A DNA stretch of 64,000 bases, from NCBI GenBank assembly GCA_026018925.1, contig JAKSZU010000002.1, positions 10,537,662-10,601,661 of the forward strand, in the 5' to 3' direction. The notes below the pieces were generated by a model. That model did no database searches. It was given only the letters and a program-made list of their open reading frames with translations, and was not told the origin of the DNA. Origin of the DNA: Tupaia tana. Its lineage: Eukaryota > Chordata > Mammalia > Scandentia > Tupaiidae. The position numbers and the translations under genes are program-made. Shown one piece after another: positions 20,693 through 31,616 of this stretch (the stretch's first letter is position 1; each line of letters opens with the position of its first letter).

Positions 20693-21380
20693 TTAACTGT
20701 TGAAACTCAGGCCAGTCACGTTAGCCATGTCTAAAATGGCCCAGCAGAGTCAAACACAAATGAGTGTACAGAAGCTGAGAAACATGGGCAAGGCTGCTGG
20801 GTGGTATCACTCTCAGTTTTCTAGGCAGAATACTGTCCTCCAGTTACACAAGATGTTACCATTGGAGGGATCTGCCACGGGGCGAAGGGGATTCTCAGTA
20901 TTGTTTCTTAGAACTGCTTGCGAATCTACAGTTCCTCAAAACAGAGTTGGAGGGAAAAAGCAAGGAAGAGAATATATTGCCATTAATTTTAAAGTAATAC
21001 ATGCATATATTATGTATCTGTTCATATAGACTCACATGCATTCATACACCCACAAGAGATACATACACATACATACATATATGTACATACGAACACTTAT
21101 GTACTATTTCTGTAAGGATTACTAAGAAATTATTCCCACCGACTGTTTCTGAGGAGGAAAACTAGAGAAATAGTGATAGAATGTATATTTACTTTTCAAA
21201 GTGCCTGTTGAATTTCGGGCTATTGGTATTTCTCATTTAAAAAATAACTTGGAGGGTAAGGATGACATAGACATTTGCAAAACACAAACAGCTGAGCAGA
21301 CAATGAAGCCCTGGTGAACCCACATCCAGAGCCCTGTCTGGCACCCACACCGGCAGTGAAACGTAGGACTTGTAAGTAAC
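20693..21380. other. Start of AGPAT4 intron 2 with a short CATA tract
   Basis: This lies immediately 3' of the first coding exon in gene orientation. A (CATA)n-like tract is at about 21040-21090. No other feature was recognised. Confidence 0.45.
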
Positions 21381-21384
21381 TTAC

Positions 21385-21652
21385 GGCTCGAGATGCAGTA
21401 GGACAGCCTGCAGTTGATCTTCCGGAAGAGCTGCTTGTTAATGGGCCAGAGAACGAGCGTGAAGAGCTGGATGGTGTTGATGATCAGCCCCGAGGCAATA
21501 AATACATAACAGAAGACGAGGTGGCACAGGAACTGAGACTTCAGCAATCCGATGAGGTCCATGGCGTGGGGTCACTTTTACTCGGAAGTAAACAATACGC
21601 GCACGATACGATGTTTCCCAAAGGAAGAAAGATCCCGGACTCAGGAAAGCGC
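21385..21652 (-). CDS. AGPAT4: AGPAT4 first coding exon (start codon 21562)
   Basis: The exon encodes the N-terminus of 1-acyl-sn-glycerol-3-phosphate acyltransferase 4, an integral membrane enzyme that acylates lysophosphatidic acid to phosphatidic acid. Translation starts at the ATG at 21562-21560 (gccATGG context, purine at -3 and G at +4) and runs 59 codons plus one base, beginning MDLIGLLKSQ and ending CRLSYCISS. Residues 11-39 form the N-terminal hydrophobic segment (FLCHLVFCYVFIASGLIINT). Against human AGPAT4 from memory only residues 4 (Ala to Ile) and 37 (Leu to Val) differ. The donor is C|GTAAGT (last exon base 21385, phase 1; the human next codon is CAG, fitting C|AG). The acceptor is gtgttttag with first exon base 21652, giving 90 bases of 5' UTR. 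The NHX4D catalytic motif is encoded in later exons outside the window. Only 21385-21562 is coding. Confidence 0.95.
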
Positions 21653-21705
21653 CTAAAACACAAGCCAATGTTAAAGGTTAGCCAAATGTGATGTGATTGC
21701 ATAGT
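21653..21705 (-). promoter_or_regulatory. Splice acceptor region of AGPAT4 exon 2
   Basis: Read on the minus strand the intron ends 'ctttaacattggcttgtg' 'ttttag', with a possible branch point in 'ctaac' or 'tttaac' and a T-rich tract before AG at 21654-21653. The site is moderately strong. Confidence 0.75.
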
Positions 21706-21737
21706 CAAAAAAAAAATGCTTTCAAAGAAAAACAAAA

Positions 21738-21980
21738 GGGCCAGCCGGTGGTGTGGTGGTGAAGGCGGCTGGATCCCACATGACCAACTGAATGGTTCAA
21801 ATCCTGGACCTGCTGGCTTGAAAAACATGCAGGGTGCGTGTGTGTGCATGCCCCAGATCCTGAAAGAGGGAGAAATGGTGGAGAAGGGATGCCCCATGGG
21901 GGGTGCTTTCTTGCTTTCCCTCTTTCTTGGTCTCTCTCTGGCTAGCATGCACACCCTCTGGCAAAAATAAAAAGAAAGAA
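21738..21980 (+). mobile_element. Older SINE-A copy 85 bp upstream of the AGPAT4 exon
   Basis: Head 'gggccagccggtggtgtggt', 'ggttcaaatcctggacc', 'tgctggcttgaaaaacatgc', 'atgccccagatcctgaaag', 'ggggggtgctttcttgcttt' and end 'gcacaccctctggcaaaaat'. This is the older variant carrying 'ttgaaaaacatgc' and 'ccctctggcaaaa'. Confidence 0.92.
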
Positions 21981-22039
21981 AGCCATACTGAGGTTAAACT
22001 CAGAGTACAATAGTTGATTTATTTTTATTTAGCAAACAT

Positions 22040-22235
22040 TGATAGAACACCTACTTCCTATTGCACACAATCTAAACCCTTTAATATAGTTCTCCCTTTT
22101 ATTCTCCTAGTATCCTCTGAGGTCTGCACTATTTTATTCTTTCAGTTGAGGAAACAAAGGCCCAGAGAGGTGAAGCCGCTTGGCCAAGGTTCTACAGCCT
22201 CAAAGCTGAGCAGTAGCTGGGCCGGCTGCAGGGCC
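22040..22235 (+). mobile_element. MIR-type fragment
   Basis: Blocks 'tgatagaacacctacttcct', 'ttgaggaaacaaaggcccag', 'agaggtgaagccgcttggcc' and 'aaggttctacagcctcaa' follow the order of an ancient MIR-type repeat. Confidence 0.65.
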
Positions 22236-22612
22236 CCCTTCCCACCCGCATGGCCGCCTGGGCTGCCAGGACACAGCACAAGCCCCATCTCAGAACCTCA
22301 CTCCCCGGGCCATCTCAGTGCAAGCCCGCATCCCCCAGGCCTGGGCCTGCCCCTCAGCTCTACAGGCTTGCCCTGAAGTCAATCAAGCCTTCCCAGGGCC
22401 AGATGAGGGGTACAGCCTGGAGCTGCACCCCCAGAGCTCCCTGTATGAGATTTGCTATGTTCTGCTATTGCTCACTGCATTGCCTGCCCTCCTCCAGGTC
22501 TGCTTCTCCAGGATCATGTTGATCTTAAAGATCATTAAAGGTGCGGCCTCCCCATACCTTTGAATGAGTCATTGGCACATGGTACGGCTTAATTTAAAAA
22601 TATATTTGTATT
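22236..22612. other. Unassigned sequence
   Basis: GC-rich then AT-rich. No exon or clear repeat. Confidence 0.4.
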
Positions 22613-22613
22613 G

Positions 22614-22877
22614 GGACCAGTAGATGGAGTAATGGTTACATCACTGGATTCCCATGTAGTCAGTCAACTGTAGTTCAAGTCCTGAACCTGGCAGCTTAAA
22701 ACTCACATCAAGCACATGTGCATACGTGCCCAAAATCCCGAGAGGAGACTGGAGGAGAAGGAATTCCCATGTGGTTATCTCCCTGGGGGGTGATTTCTTG
22801 CTTTCTGTCTCTCCAGAGAGCACATGTGCCCTATAGCCAAAACTCTCTAAAAAAATTAAAAAAAAAAAAAAAAAAAT
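22614..22877 (+). mobile_element. SINE-A copy, + strand
   Basis: Head 'gggaccagtagatggagtaa', 'tggttacatcactggattcc', B box 'agttcaagtcctgaa', 'ggcagcttaaaactcacatc', body 'gcccaaaatcccgagagg', 'tggggggtgatttcttgctt', end 'tgtgccctatagccaaaact' and a long A tail that has expanded into the adjacent TA/TG tract. Confidence 0.92.
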
Positions 22878-22882
22878 ATATG

Positions 22883-22925
<43 letters not shown>

Positions 22926-22928
22926 TTG
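22878..22928 (+). repeat. (TA)n(TG)n(TA)n microsatellite at a SINE tail
   Basis: Alternating purine-pyrimidine run that starts directly after the poly(A) tail of the preceding SINE, a common birthplace of microsatellites. Confidence 0.9.
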
Positions 22929-22997
22929 TAGAATAATTTTAGTGAAGGTAGACAAAGGCTGAACTTTAAGGATATCAGTGAACACAAAGGCAAGAAA

Positions 22998-23184
22998 ACT
23001 AGCCCCACCACACCCCAGCCACACACACGCAGCCACACACACGCAGCCACACACACACACACACATACACACCTTAAAAGTTCTAAAGTCAGAAAGGGAC
23101 TCAGCACAAACAGAGCAAGTAGAAAACCAGCCCCACCACACCCCAGCCACACACACGCAGCCACACACACACAGGCACACACAT

Positions 23185-23218
<34 letters not shown>

Positions 23219-23263
23219 CTTAAAAGTTCTAAAGTCAGAAAGGGACTCAGCACATACAGAGGA
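22998..23263 (+). repeat. Two-copy tandem duplication (~125-140 bp) containing (CA)n
   Basis: Each copy begins 'ccccaccacaccccagcc', runs through 'acacacacgcagccac' and a (CA)n tract, and ends 'ccttaaaagttctaaagtca' then 'gaaagggactcagcaca'. Copy 1 spans about 22998-23122, copy 2 about 23124-23263. They differ mainly in (CA)n length and scattered bases (for example acaaacagagcaagtag versus acatacagaggaagcag). Confidence 0.9.
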
Positions 23264-23576
23264 AGCAGACTCACAGCCCTGTAATCTACCCAGGTTCCAG
23301 AGTTTGGCAAATAAAGCCATTCAGGAAGGGGTGAAGACAGGAGCTTGGATTCTCAGACAGGAAAGGAAGCTGCACACAGCAGAGCCCCCAACCCTGGCAG
23401 AATATCGCTCAGCCCAATCCAGGAAGAGTTCACATTTTAGGATGAACTTTCTAACAGAATTGCTCAGAGGCCCTGGATTTGCTATCTTTATTTATAATGC
23501 CCTAAAATGAATAATCTGTATAATTTTACATATATTAACTCATTTGAGGTTCCCGTGAGTACAAGATGAGTGTGAG
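23264..23576. other. Unassigned sequence
   Basis: No exon or repeat recognised. Confidence 0.4.
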
Positions 23577-23990
23577 GGGGGGTCTTCTAGAAGTTCATAG
23601 AAGGGATCAGCAGATGGAGTAATGGTTATGTCACTGGACTCCCATGTAGTCAACCATGGTTCAAGTCCCAGACCAAGTGACTTAAAACTTACACCAGGCG
23701 TATGTGCATGCATGCCCCAGATCTCCAGAGGAGAATTGAGAAGGGATTACAGCCATCCCCCCGAGGGTGATTTCTCACTTTCTGTCTCTCTGTTTCTCTC
23801 TGTCTGTCCGGCGAGTGCACACATCCTATAGCAAAAAATCTCTCTCAAAAAAAAAAAAAAAAAAGTTAAAAAAAAGTTCACATAAAATAAATAGTATGAA
23901 ACTATTATACATTAGATTTCAATGTTATTTTTGCATGAAAATAAACTCATACTTAACTCCTTTTTCCTACAAACTTTCTGAAGTTCCCCC
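23577..23990 (-). mobile_element. Mariner-like MITE split by a SINE
   Basis: The left terminus 'ggggtcttctagaagttcat' is at about 23580-23600; the body resumes at about 23867 and ends in 'aaactttctgaagttccccc' at about 23990, matching the complement of the left terminus. The interior 'gcatgaaaataaactcatac' aligns with the element at 57093. A SINE-A occupies 23604-23866, so the MITE is the older insertion. Confidence 0.75.
23604..23866 (+). mobile_element. SINE-A copy nested in a MITE
   Basis: Head 'gggatcagcagatggagtaa', 'tggttatgtcactggactcc', B box 'ggttcaagtcccag', body 'gccccagatctccagagg', end 'acacatcctatagcaaaaaa' and an A tail of about 18. Flanking 'aagttcat' and 'aagttcac' look like a target duplication taken from the MITE. 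Confidence 0.93.
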
Positions 23991-23994
23991 ATCT

Positions 23995-24080
23995 TACTTA
24001 ATATTATCCTATTTTCAGAATAAGCAACTGAGGCAACTTAGGTTGGGCGACTTGCTTAAGCACATAGATAACATTAGTAA
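23995..24080 (+). mobile_element. MIR fragment
   Basis: 'ttatcctattttcagaataa' then 'caactgaggcaacttaggtt' and 'gggcgacttgcttaagcaca' match the block order of MIR. Confidence 0.6.
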
Positions 24081-25150
24081 CTGCTCTCAGGGCTTGGTTA
24101 ACCCTCAGCCTCTGCTCCTGCACGTCTGGGCCGTTTTGCTCCTGGGTGATGAGGGTGTTTTCTAGGGCTCAGAATTCCTCTCTGTAGCGCAGCCTGGTAA
24201 CGACCCGGGGACAGAGACAGTGAAGTTCATACCCACAGAGCATGCTCACAGTGGGGGAATGGAGCCGCTCTTGGCTCTGAGGATGGTCTCCGGCACATGC
24301 CAGTCACAAGGGAGGTGCACGGAGCGTGCTCAGACCCTGGAAGGGATCTTGCTTTTCCGTACGGTTCCCGTAGGTTTCTGGCAGGAGGAAAGCGGAAAGG
24401 AACCTCTGGCTTCACGGCTCTGAAATCAGCACAGCTTAGCTGAGACAGTTCATCCTCTGCCCGGGAGCACCACTCTGGCACAAACCATCACCTACAGATA
24501 CGCCCAGCCTCTAAGGAAAAGGCACTAAGTTCGCAGCTTACTCTCGACACATGTGACTTTCAGAGGCACACAGACAGGAGCAGTTTACATCGGTTATGGT
24601 TTGGCAGCAAATACAGTTGAATGCTGAATATTCATGCAATTTACTCATTGTTCCTGGGTTAGTCGCTAATAGTTTCAAGACAAGCTAGCCAGAAGGAGTT
24701 GAGTAGGTTTCTGTGGCCTAGAGATTATAGATTATTTGACAAATTCTTTGCTTTGCTAAAAAGAAAATAAAAGATAGGTATCCAACATTGGAAATGCAAG
24801 AGATTAAATGCTGCTTTCCTCAGTTATGGTTTACCACAAAAAAAAAAGAAAAACAAATTAAGCTTTTTTTTTTCCTTGGTAAAATTTCAAGGACCACCAC
24901 ACCCTCGGGTAAAACCCATGCTGGCCCTGCATAAATGAGGGTCTAACACAATGTAGAGGTAATTGCAGGTAAGCTTGGCTATTTCAGTTCTTGGGTTTTC
25001 AACCTCCACGTCCTCCTTCCGGTCCCCTTGCCCCAGCACTGTGGCTGAGCATGGACTTGGGGGCTCAAGAGCCAGGTGTGAGGCTCTGTTCTGTCTGTCT
25101 AGCCATTAGCCATGGGTGAATTAACTTTCTCAAATCTCAGTTTAGGATAA
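24081..25150. other. Unassigned sequence
   Basis: No exon or confident repeat recognised. A-rich and T-rich runs lie near 24835-24875. Confidence 0.4.
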
Positions 25151-25380
25151 GGCCCCTAGCATATGGTTAAGGGAGCCGATTCTTACACGGCTGACTGTGG
25201 TTCAAGTTCCAGCACCGGTGGCTTGAATAATACGCAGGGCACATGCATGTATCCCAAATCCCAACAGGGGGGAGGATGGAGAGGGGACTGCAGTGTAACC
25301 ATGCCCCACTAGGGGATCCTTTCTCCCTTTCCTTCTCTGTCTCTCTCTGGAGAGCGCATATATCCTCTGGATATTAAAAC
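25151..25380 (+). mobile_element. Older SINE-A copy, + strand
   Basis: Head remnant 'ggcccctagcatatggttaa', 'ggctgactgtggttcaagtt', 'cggtggcttgaataatacgc', 'tgtatcccaaatcccaacag', 'aggggatcctttctcccttt', end 'gcgcatatatcctctggata'. This is the older variant with 'ccctctgg'-type ending. Confidence 0.85.
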
Positions 25381-25384
25381 ATAT

Positions 25385-26900
25385 AATAATAATAAAACTC
25401 TATTTCTCCAGGTATAAAAAGAGAGAAGAGATTCTAACCAAAATCTCAAGGAGGCTACTGTTGATTTTACAGTACACCAGTCAATTCTTAGATTTATATA
25501 CAAAAGCAAAGACAAACATAGTCTAGGAATTGCTGCAAAACAAGCGAGTGTGCTAAGGATGCAGTCGTAGGCAAAGTCGTGACGTGGTTTCCGCTGAAAA
25601 ACTTCCCTGACGACCTAGTAATCTAACTGACTTTAGTCCAAGGGCCAGTTACTAAGAGAAGTGTGCGATTAGATCACTTAGGAGGCGTCTAGTGGGTGCA
25701 TTCGTGATGTCTTAAGTTCATTACAGATCGAAGTTGGGAGGACTAGCCTTCCCCTAGTGGATAAAGGAGAGCTTTCTGTTCTAATGGGGCCCATTTTGGG
25801 CCACACTGTGAAAAGATGGTATAAATATCTGGCCAGTGATGAAAATAGCTAGAGGGAACACAGTTTAAACAACTTTGTCTATATCCCTTTCAGCTTTGTA
25901 AGTACATAGAATATCATTGGGAAACTCCAGCAAATTCACTTTGGTAGTTTATTACGAGAAAGAAAGACACAATAAAGAATTTTATGCTGTTGCTGAGCCT
26001 GTCAGAGCAGTACCTTATGGAATTTACTACTTAACAAATAACTTTGAAGCAGTCAGCATCTCCTGTGTCTGTGAATAAAGATTTCTCTTACCGTCACAGG
26101 CCACCATGAAGAACTCGTGCGCTCAAAAAGCCCAAAGTGACATTGCCTTCTGCTGGTGTTTGCCACTTACAAAATGAAACAGCTGTAGTCTGTGTGTCAG
26201 AACTCTGCAGTGGCCTTTAACCTCCTGCCCATCCCCAAACTCATCCACGTGATCTTGAGGACTGCCCTGCCGACGCGATGCCAAACTCGGTCGGATCCCC
26301 TCCCAGCAGGGTCTCGCGGTGAGATGTGGCTGCAGAGGCTGGTGCAGGCCACCCCGGGAGGCAGCCAGAAGGGACGCGGCTCGGGCCTAGTGCACGAGGC
26401 AGCGCAGAGAGGGGCCCGCTGGGTGACGGGTCCCAGCACTTCACACCAGTGAGCTGAGGCGCCAGGAGAGCGGGCCGAAGCATGGAGACCTTTGTAAGAG
26501 GCATTATAGAGCAAAGGAAAAAGGCCAGAAAACCCAACGTGGACGTGTTATCTGAATTCTCCCAAGGGTGGAGACTGACCATGAACTAAACATACATCAT
26601 CTGAAAATTTCTGAAGAGCAGTTTAATCACAGACAAAAAGCAATGGTCACTAGGAACCACAACAGATTCAAGAGAGTAATTTACTCCAAATTGCCTTTAT
26701 TCCCTAGGCTACTGACAGTTTAATAGATTTTGAATTAACTAATCATTTGCCCAAGTCTCCAGCAGCCCCGGAGGGCACACTGAAAAACCATTGGCCACGC
26801 GTCTGCATTAAATTAGTTCAGAGCTGTTTGGAAAAATCGGAAGTGCTCGGAGAGGTTTATTAATGAACACCCAAGGGAGTGGCTTTCTGTGTCACTGGGA
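25385..26900. other. Unassigned sequence, SINE-free for 1.5 kb
   Basis: No exon or confident repeat. A GC-rich island-like patch at about 26260-26470 has open frames on both strands but no recognised protein. Confidence 0.4.
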
Positions 26901-26934
26901 TATAAGACTAAGTTACCCACACAAGGACAGGAGC

Positions 26935-27260
26935 AACATGGGGCTTACAGACACACACAGGGGTCCTATGCAGCGAGGACACGGGTCATCATACGGGGGT
27001 TACATCCATCCATCCATGTACATACGTAGGGTTCACACATGGGGTAGCACACATAAGTTTTACACACACAGGGTTATATAAATGCATGCATAGAGTCCCA
27101 AACATGGGGGTCACACACATGGGGGTTGTGCATATGGGAGGTCACATACATGAGATCACATCCATACATATGGAGTCACACATGAAGTTACATCCGTTCA
27201 CACCTGCATATGGGTCACACACATGGGAGTTACATACACAGTCATATATGGGGGCTATGC
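26935..27260 (+). repeat. Degenerate tandem array, 'cacacatgggg' type
   Basis: Irregular units of roughly 16-24 bp combining cacacatgggg, ttacat, and catac blocks, including a CATC tetranucleotide run at about 27006-27018. The units vary too much to define a single period by eye. Confidence 0.7.
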
Positions 27261-28045
27261 ACTTACTGGAGGTTGACTTTGAGCCAGCCGTGTGAAGATG
27301 ATGGAAATGCCTGAACGATGGTAAAATAGCAGGAGAAATAACAGCTCAGACTATGTTGCTTATTGCCTTTTCAGCTTAGAAAATTCAAAGAATTTTATGG
27401 GGAGACTCTTTCTAGCAAAGCCACTTTACTGTATGAAACAAGGATATGACATAGAAAGGGAAGAATCCACTGGTCTAGGTCTTTAGGGAATGTCAGAATA
27501 CACTGAATGGGAAAAGTTCACAAAGGAGCACAATTCTGACTCATACATTTATAACGCGTGTATTTATACCACTCACGTCTATGTCTATTTCTATATCCAC
27601 AGCTATCTATTAATAGAGGCTGAAATTTGGCGGAAGGACTACGGCTGCTTTCTTTTCTCTTCTCTGCATTTTATTATTCTCCTCCATAAGGAGAGAGAGA
27701 TTGGGCCCCTGGGCACAGAACCGCTGGCCCCAGGTCCCTGCCCTCCCGGTACGTGTGGGGGGATGGGCCTAGGGGGTGAAGGTAGGATGCCTGCAAGTCT
27801 GAGAGAAAGCAGGGTGCTCGCTACCTGGCTGAGAAGGACCTCTGGGCTGGCGTGCATCATGAAGGTGGCAGAAAGTGGCAATCCTGCCAGCTCGCAACGG
27901 ACAAGAGAAACCGAAATGTGAAGGCCACCTCAGGCCGCCTGGACCCAGCCTCTGTCACCTGGGGTGGGAGGTCAGCCAGCACGGTGGCGAGAGCACAGGC
28001 CCCGCTAAGAGACCACCGAGAGGCAGTAGCTCTGCCGCATACCCC
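27261..28045. other. Unassigned sequence
   Basis: No exon or confident repeat recognised. Confidence 0.4.
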
Positions 28046-28049
28046 AGCT

Positions 28050-28190
28050 GGCCGTCGACAGCTATGGAAGTTGACTTCCTCGGCCCTCAGTCTCCTCTCC
28101 TGTGAGAATCAGAGCACTACTATCAACGTGAGGCGGTTGTGAGGATCAAGTGTAATACTGTGCTGGAAACCCTCCATGCCTGGAGAAGGG
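28050..28190 (+). mobile_element. MIR fragment
   Basis: 'gttgacttcctcggccctca' 'gtctcctctcctgtgaga' and 'gcggttgtgaggatcaagtg' match the MIR core and its downstream part. Confidence 0.6.
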
Positions 28191-29180
28191 CGCCCCCACC
28201 TAGTGGGAGGATTTTTCTATCACTTGCAGAAAAATAAGAAGCAAAAAGGGAACAGCTAAATGCATTACTTGGGCATTTCTGAGAAAGCCCATGAGATAAA
28301 AATCGACTAGTTTGCCTTCTTACTACATGTCTAGGTCCTGACATCTTCTTTACTTTACCTGTAAGCATGTGAAAGCACTCCCTCCCCCATGTTTTCATTC
28401 TAATCTACACTTTCCTGCTGGTGACTCAGAAGTGGAGGATGATGCTTTCGCAAAAGCCCACACACACGTTACCTTCTTCACAACATAATACTCTTTCCAA
28501 AGCATGGAGATGAAGAAAGGGGACTTGAGAATTCGTTGACATGCAAGCCAGCAGAGCACCTGCAGTAGCACTGGATTCCCCAGGTAGCATTTCTACCATG
28601 GAATTTCACCGGAAAGGCAGGCGTGCACACACACAAGCACACGCATGCACGCACACACACACACCAAGTGCAGAGCTCTTGGTCTGCGGGTCTCCGGAAG
28701 TGAGTCGTGGATGGTAAACAAGGGTGGCACACACTGCTCGGCCATGGCGGTGGAAACAGGAGCACAAGAAAGCTAAGAGTCTACCCAGGAGACAACTCCA
28801 ACCGCTGTCTTCTCTCAGCTACACTCAGAGCTGTCAGCTTAACGCACTCAACCAGGTGATGAGTACGAGAATCTTAGATAAGACTTTATTCTGGCTTATT
28901 TGATATTCTGAAATGATGAAATAAACATGAATGTTAGTCACAGGCAAGAAAAGAGGCTAAACTCGAAATGAGATTGCCACCAGCTTGTTTTCAAAGGTTG
29001 TTTTTACTTGTTTGTAGAAAAGATAAAATTCTTTCTTCCAAAAAACCCCAATCAATCCACAAAGAGTTGCTAAATCAATACTCACAGCCAGCCTAGCACC
29101 ATCACTGAAATCTAAGCACCTTCTTGAGTTTCTTTCATCCTCACAATCCAGAACAACTCACAAAACATATGAGAAACTAA
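28191..29180. other. Unassigned sequence with a short CA/GCA tract
   Basis: An impure (CA)n/(GCA) stretch at about 28622-28665; otherwise nothing recognised. Confidence 0.4.
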
Positions 29181-29194
29181 AGAAATGCAAGTTC

Positions 29195-29456
29195 CTGGGA
29201 CCAGAAGTTAGAGTAATGGCTATGTCGTTGTACTCCCATGCAGTCGACCACGGTTCAGGTCTTGGACCTGGTGGCTTAAACTCACACCGGGCGCATGTGC
29301 ATGTGTGCCCAAGATCCCGTGAGAAGAATGGAGAAGGGATTGCAGTGTGGCCATCCCCTGGGGGGTGATTTCTCGCTTTCTGTCTTTCTGTCTCTCTCTG
29401 TCTTTCTGGCAAGCACACACACTCTATAGCAAAAACCTCTAAAAAAAAAAAAAAAA
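29195..29456 (+). mobile_element. SINE-A copy with 14-bp TSD
   Basis: Head 'gggaccagaagttagagtaa', 'tggctatgtcgttgtactcc', B box 'ggttcaggtcttgg', full body to 'acactctatagcaaaaacct' and a 17-A tail. Target duplication agaaatgcaagttc at 29181-29194 and 29457-29470. Confidence 0.97.
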
Positions 29457-29527
29457 AGAAATGCAAGTTCTTTATACTATTTTTTGTTTTCTAAACTAGA
29501 TTTTAAAAAATGATAACACTTCATTTT

Positions 29528-29788
29528 TTTTTTTTTTTTGAGAGGTTTTCGCTATAGGGCGCATGCGCTTGCCAGAAGGACAGAGAGACAGAGAGACAGA
29601 AAGCGAGAAATCACCCCCCCAGGGAGGATGGCCACGCCACAATCCCTTCTCCTCCATTCTCCTCTTGGGATCTTGGGCACACACGCACAAGTGCCCGGTG
29701 TGAGTTTAAGCCGCCAGGTCCAGGACATGAACCGCAGTCAACTACATGGGAGTCCAGCAACATAGCCATTATGCTAACTGCTGGTCCC
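29528..29788 (-). mobile_element. Young SINE-A copy with 15-bp TSD
   Basis: Long T run, 'gagaggttttcgctataggg', 'gcgcatgcgcttgccag', 'agcgagaaatcacccccc', 'cggtgtgagtttaagccgcc', 'aaccgcagtcaactacatgg', 'gctaactgctggtccc'. Target duplication ataacacttcatttt at 29513-29527 and 29789-29803. CpG sites are largely preserved. Confidence 0.97.
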
Positions 29789-29803
29789 ATAACACTTCAT
29801 TTT

Positions 29804-31475
29804 AAAGGAGATGAAGAATCATGAGACTCACAGCCGCAGTGCAAGTACGAGCCCACTGTCCCTGTGCTGTGAGCAAGCTGACACCCCTGTGAGGACCTGA
29901 GTGTCTTTATGCCACATGAAGTAGTAAACAGACTTCTGGCCAACTGTCTCAGAGACAAAATTAGCTTTTGGGACATTTTCTGTGTATGAAGATATTCAAC
30001 AACTACAATCCACATGCACCAAAAATTTTGAAGCAATCTACATTTCTGACATGAGGACACAAAAAAGTGACTTATAGGGGACCCACCAATGGAATGAATA
30101 CAGCGTCACTGTCATTTGTTTGTAGCAAAATGGATACATTTCATTATGATATTACATGACAAAGGGTACAAAATTATAGAGAGAGAATAATCACAATTCT
30201 AAAATCAAACAGATAAAAACTGGAAGAAAACAAAACTTTACACATACAGCGGTTAACTTTGTGTGCATGCACACAGGCACACACATGCAACATGCACACA
30301 CACGCACAAACACACAGTGATGCAAGGTAGCCCACCTGGAGCAGGCTCCTGCTTCTGCACCATAATCCTCAGGAAGGAGCTGCCGGGAGAGCAGCACGAC
30401 CTTTCCAGACCACAGAGCGCTGCTCTCTGAGGCGGGCTTCTGCTTCTGTTCCGGAACATTCTCCCTCAGCAGTGATGAGGGGGCCTGGTTCCACCTCTTT
30501 TCCCTAACACCTACAGAGGAGGTTCTCGAGAGGGCCAGGCTGACCGGATAGATAAAAGGAAAACGGCAGGGCCTGGCAAGAGAGCATGTACCGCTGCCGC
30601 GGGCTGGCTGCAGGCTGGCTCGGGGTTCTGCTCCTGGACCAATTCTTCGGGTCAGTAAGCGGAGAACGCCCGGGAACCACGGTGCACCTCAGGGAGAGGC
30701 AGTGGATGCAGTCCCTGGAGAAACGTGGGATGGGGTCCTGGGCAGAGAATTCTGAGTCGGCCAGCTTTTACTTTGGGTTGACTTCAGCCAAAGTCTTCAT
30801 GGGAGCAGCGACTAACCTGTGGGACCCTGAGGAGGTCACCCGGCACTTGGTAGTGACAAGGTTCACTTCGGTTTCGGGATGCCTTGGCCTAAGGCCCAGC
30901 ACAGCCCAGGAAAGCAAATCTCTAGACTGAATTAAAGTGTCTTTGGGACCATCTCTAACTACATATTCATCAATTAAAAAATCATCATTGTCTAATGGCT
31001 CAGAAGAAAAGCTATAAAATTAGCTTATATTAAAATTTAATAGGATAGTCCTTTGTTCAAGATCCCTGTACAGTACATGACGTCCATTAAAACAGGCCGA
31101 ACTGGGAAAGAGCCATAAATCATACTCAGCTTTTCATCATGTCTTCTAATAAATAACCCTTAGTCCCTCTTCAAAGTCCCCTTGTAGGGTATTGGTCTGC
31201 AGAAAATGGATGCTTCTAAGTTTATATTTAATAGCTGCTACTAAGTAGCTTGCTAGAGAAAAACAAATCATAAAGAGCCTTTACATCTAGGCCATGGAAA
31301 CAAGACGCAAGGCAAACGTGAGCTAGGAGACTCCCTGTCCCGTCAAGAATAACATAGAAGGAGATTACACTTGGCATTCTCTCCAGCCTTGGGTGGCTTT
31401 AGCGCCCATGAGGTGAGAATGCTGACAGTTAAATACGGCAGGGTTTCGAATAGTCACCAGGACAGCAGGACTCGT
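29804..31475. other. Unassigned sequence
   Basis: A CA-rich tract lies at about 30270-30320. A 114-codon open frame on the + strand at 30586 has no recognisable family, and I do not call it a gene. Confidence 0.4.
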
Positions 31476-31479
31476 ATTA

Positions 31480-31612
31480 TAAATGTTTCATGTACATGAA
31501 TCTCACTGATCGTCACAAAAACCTGCTGTGGGAGTTCCTGCCATCCTCATTTTATCGATGAGGAAACTGAAGTTCGGTGAGACTAGGTAACATGCAAAGG
31601 TCAAGTAGTGAG
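31480..31612 (+). mobile_element. MIR-type fragment
   Basis: 'gaatctcactgatcgtcaca', 'ttttatcgatgaggaaactg', 'aagttcggtgagactaggta' and 'catgcaaaggtcaagtagtg' are the conserved blocks of a MIR-type repeat. A SINE-C sits directly after it. Confidence 0.75.
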
Positions 31613-31616
31613 TGAA

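Noticed and set aside
1..21000. Further AGPAT4 exons, including the one with the NHX4D motif
   Set aside because: I looked on the minus strand for the expected downstream residues (LVMLLEWWSG, NHKFEIDF) and saw none, so exon 3 and later are taken to lie outside the window.
26863..27295. CRISPR-like alternation of repeats and spacers
   Set aside because: Units vary in length and sequence and the genome is mammalian; this is a degenerate simple-repeat array.
30586..30930. 114-codon open frame with a hydrophobic start resembling a signal peptide
   Set aside because: No recognisable family, no splice signals or conserved cysteine pattern, and similar-length frames arise by chance in GC-rich stretches of this window.
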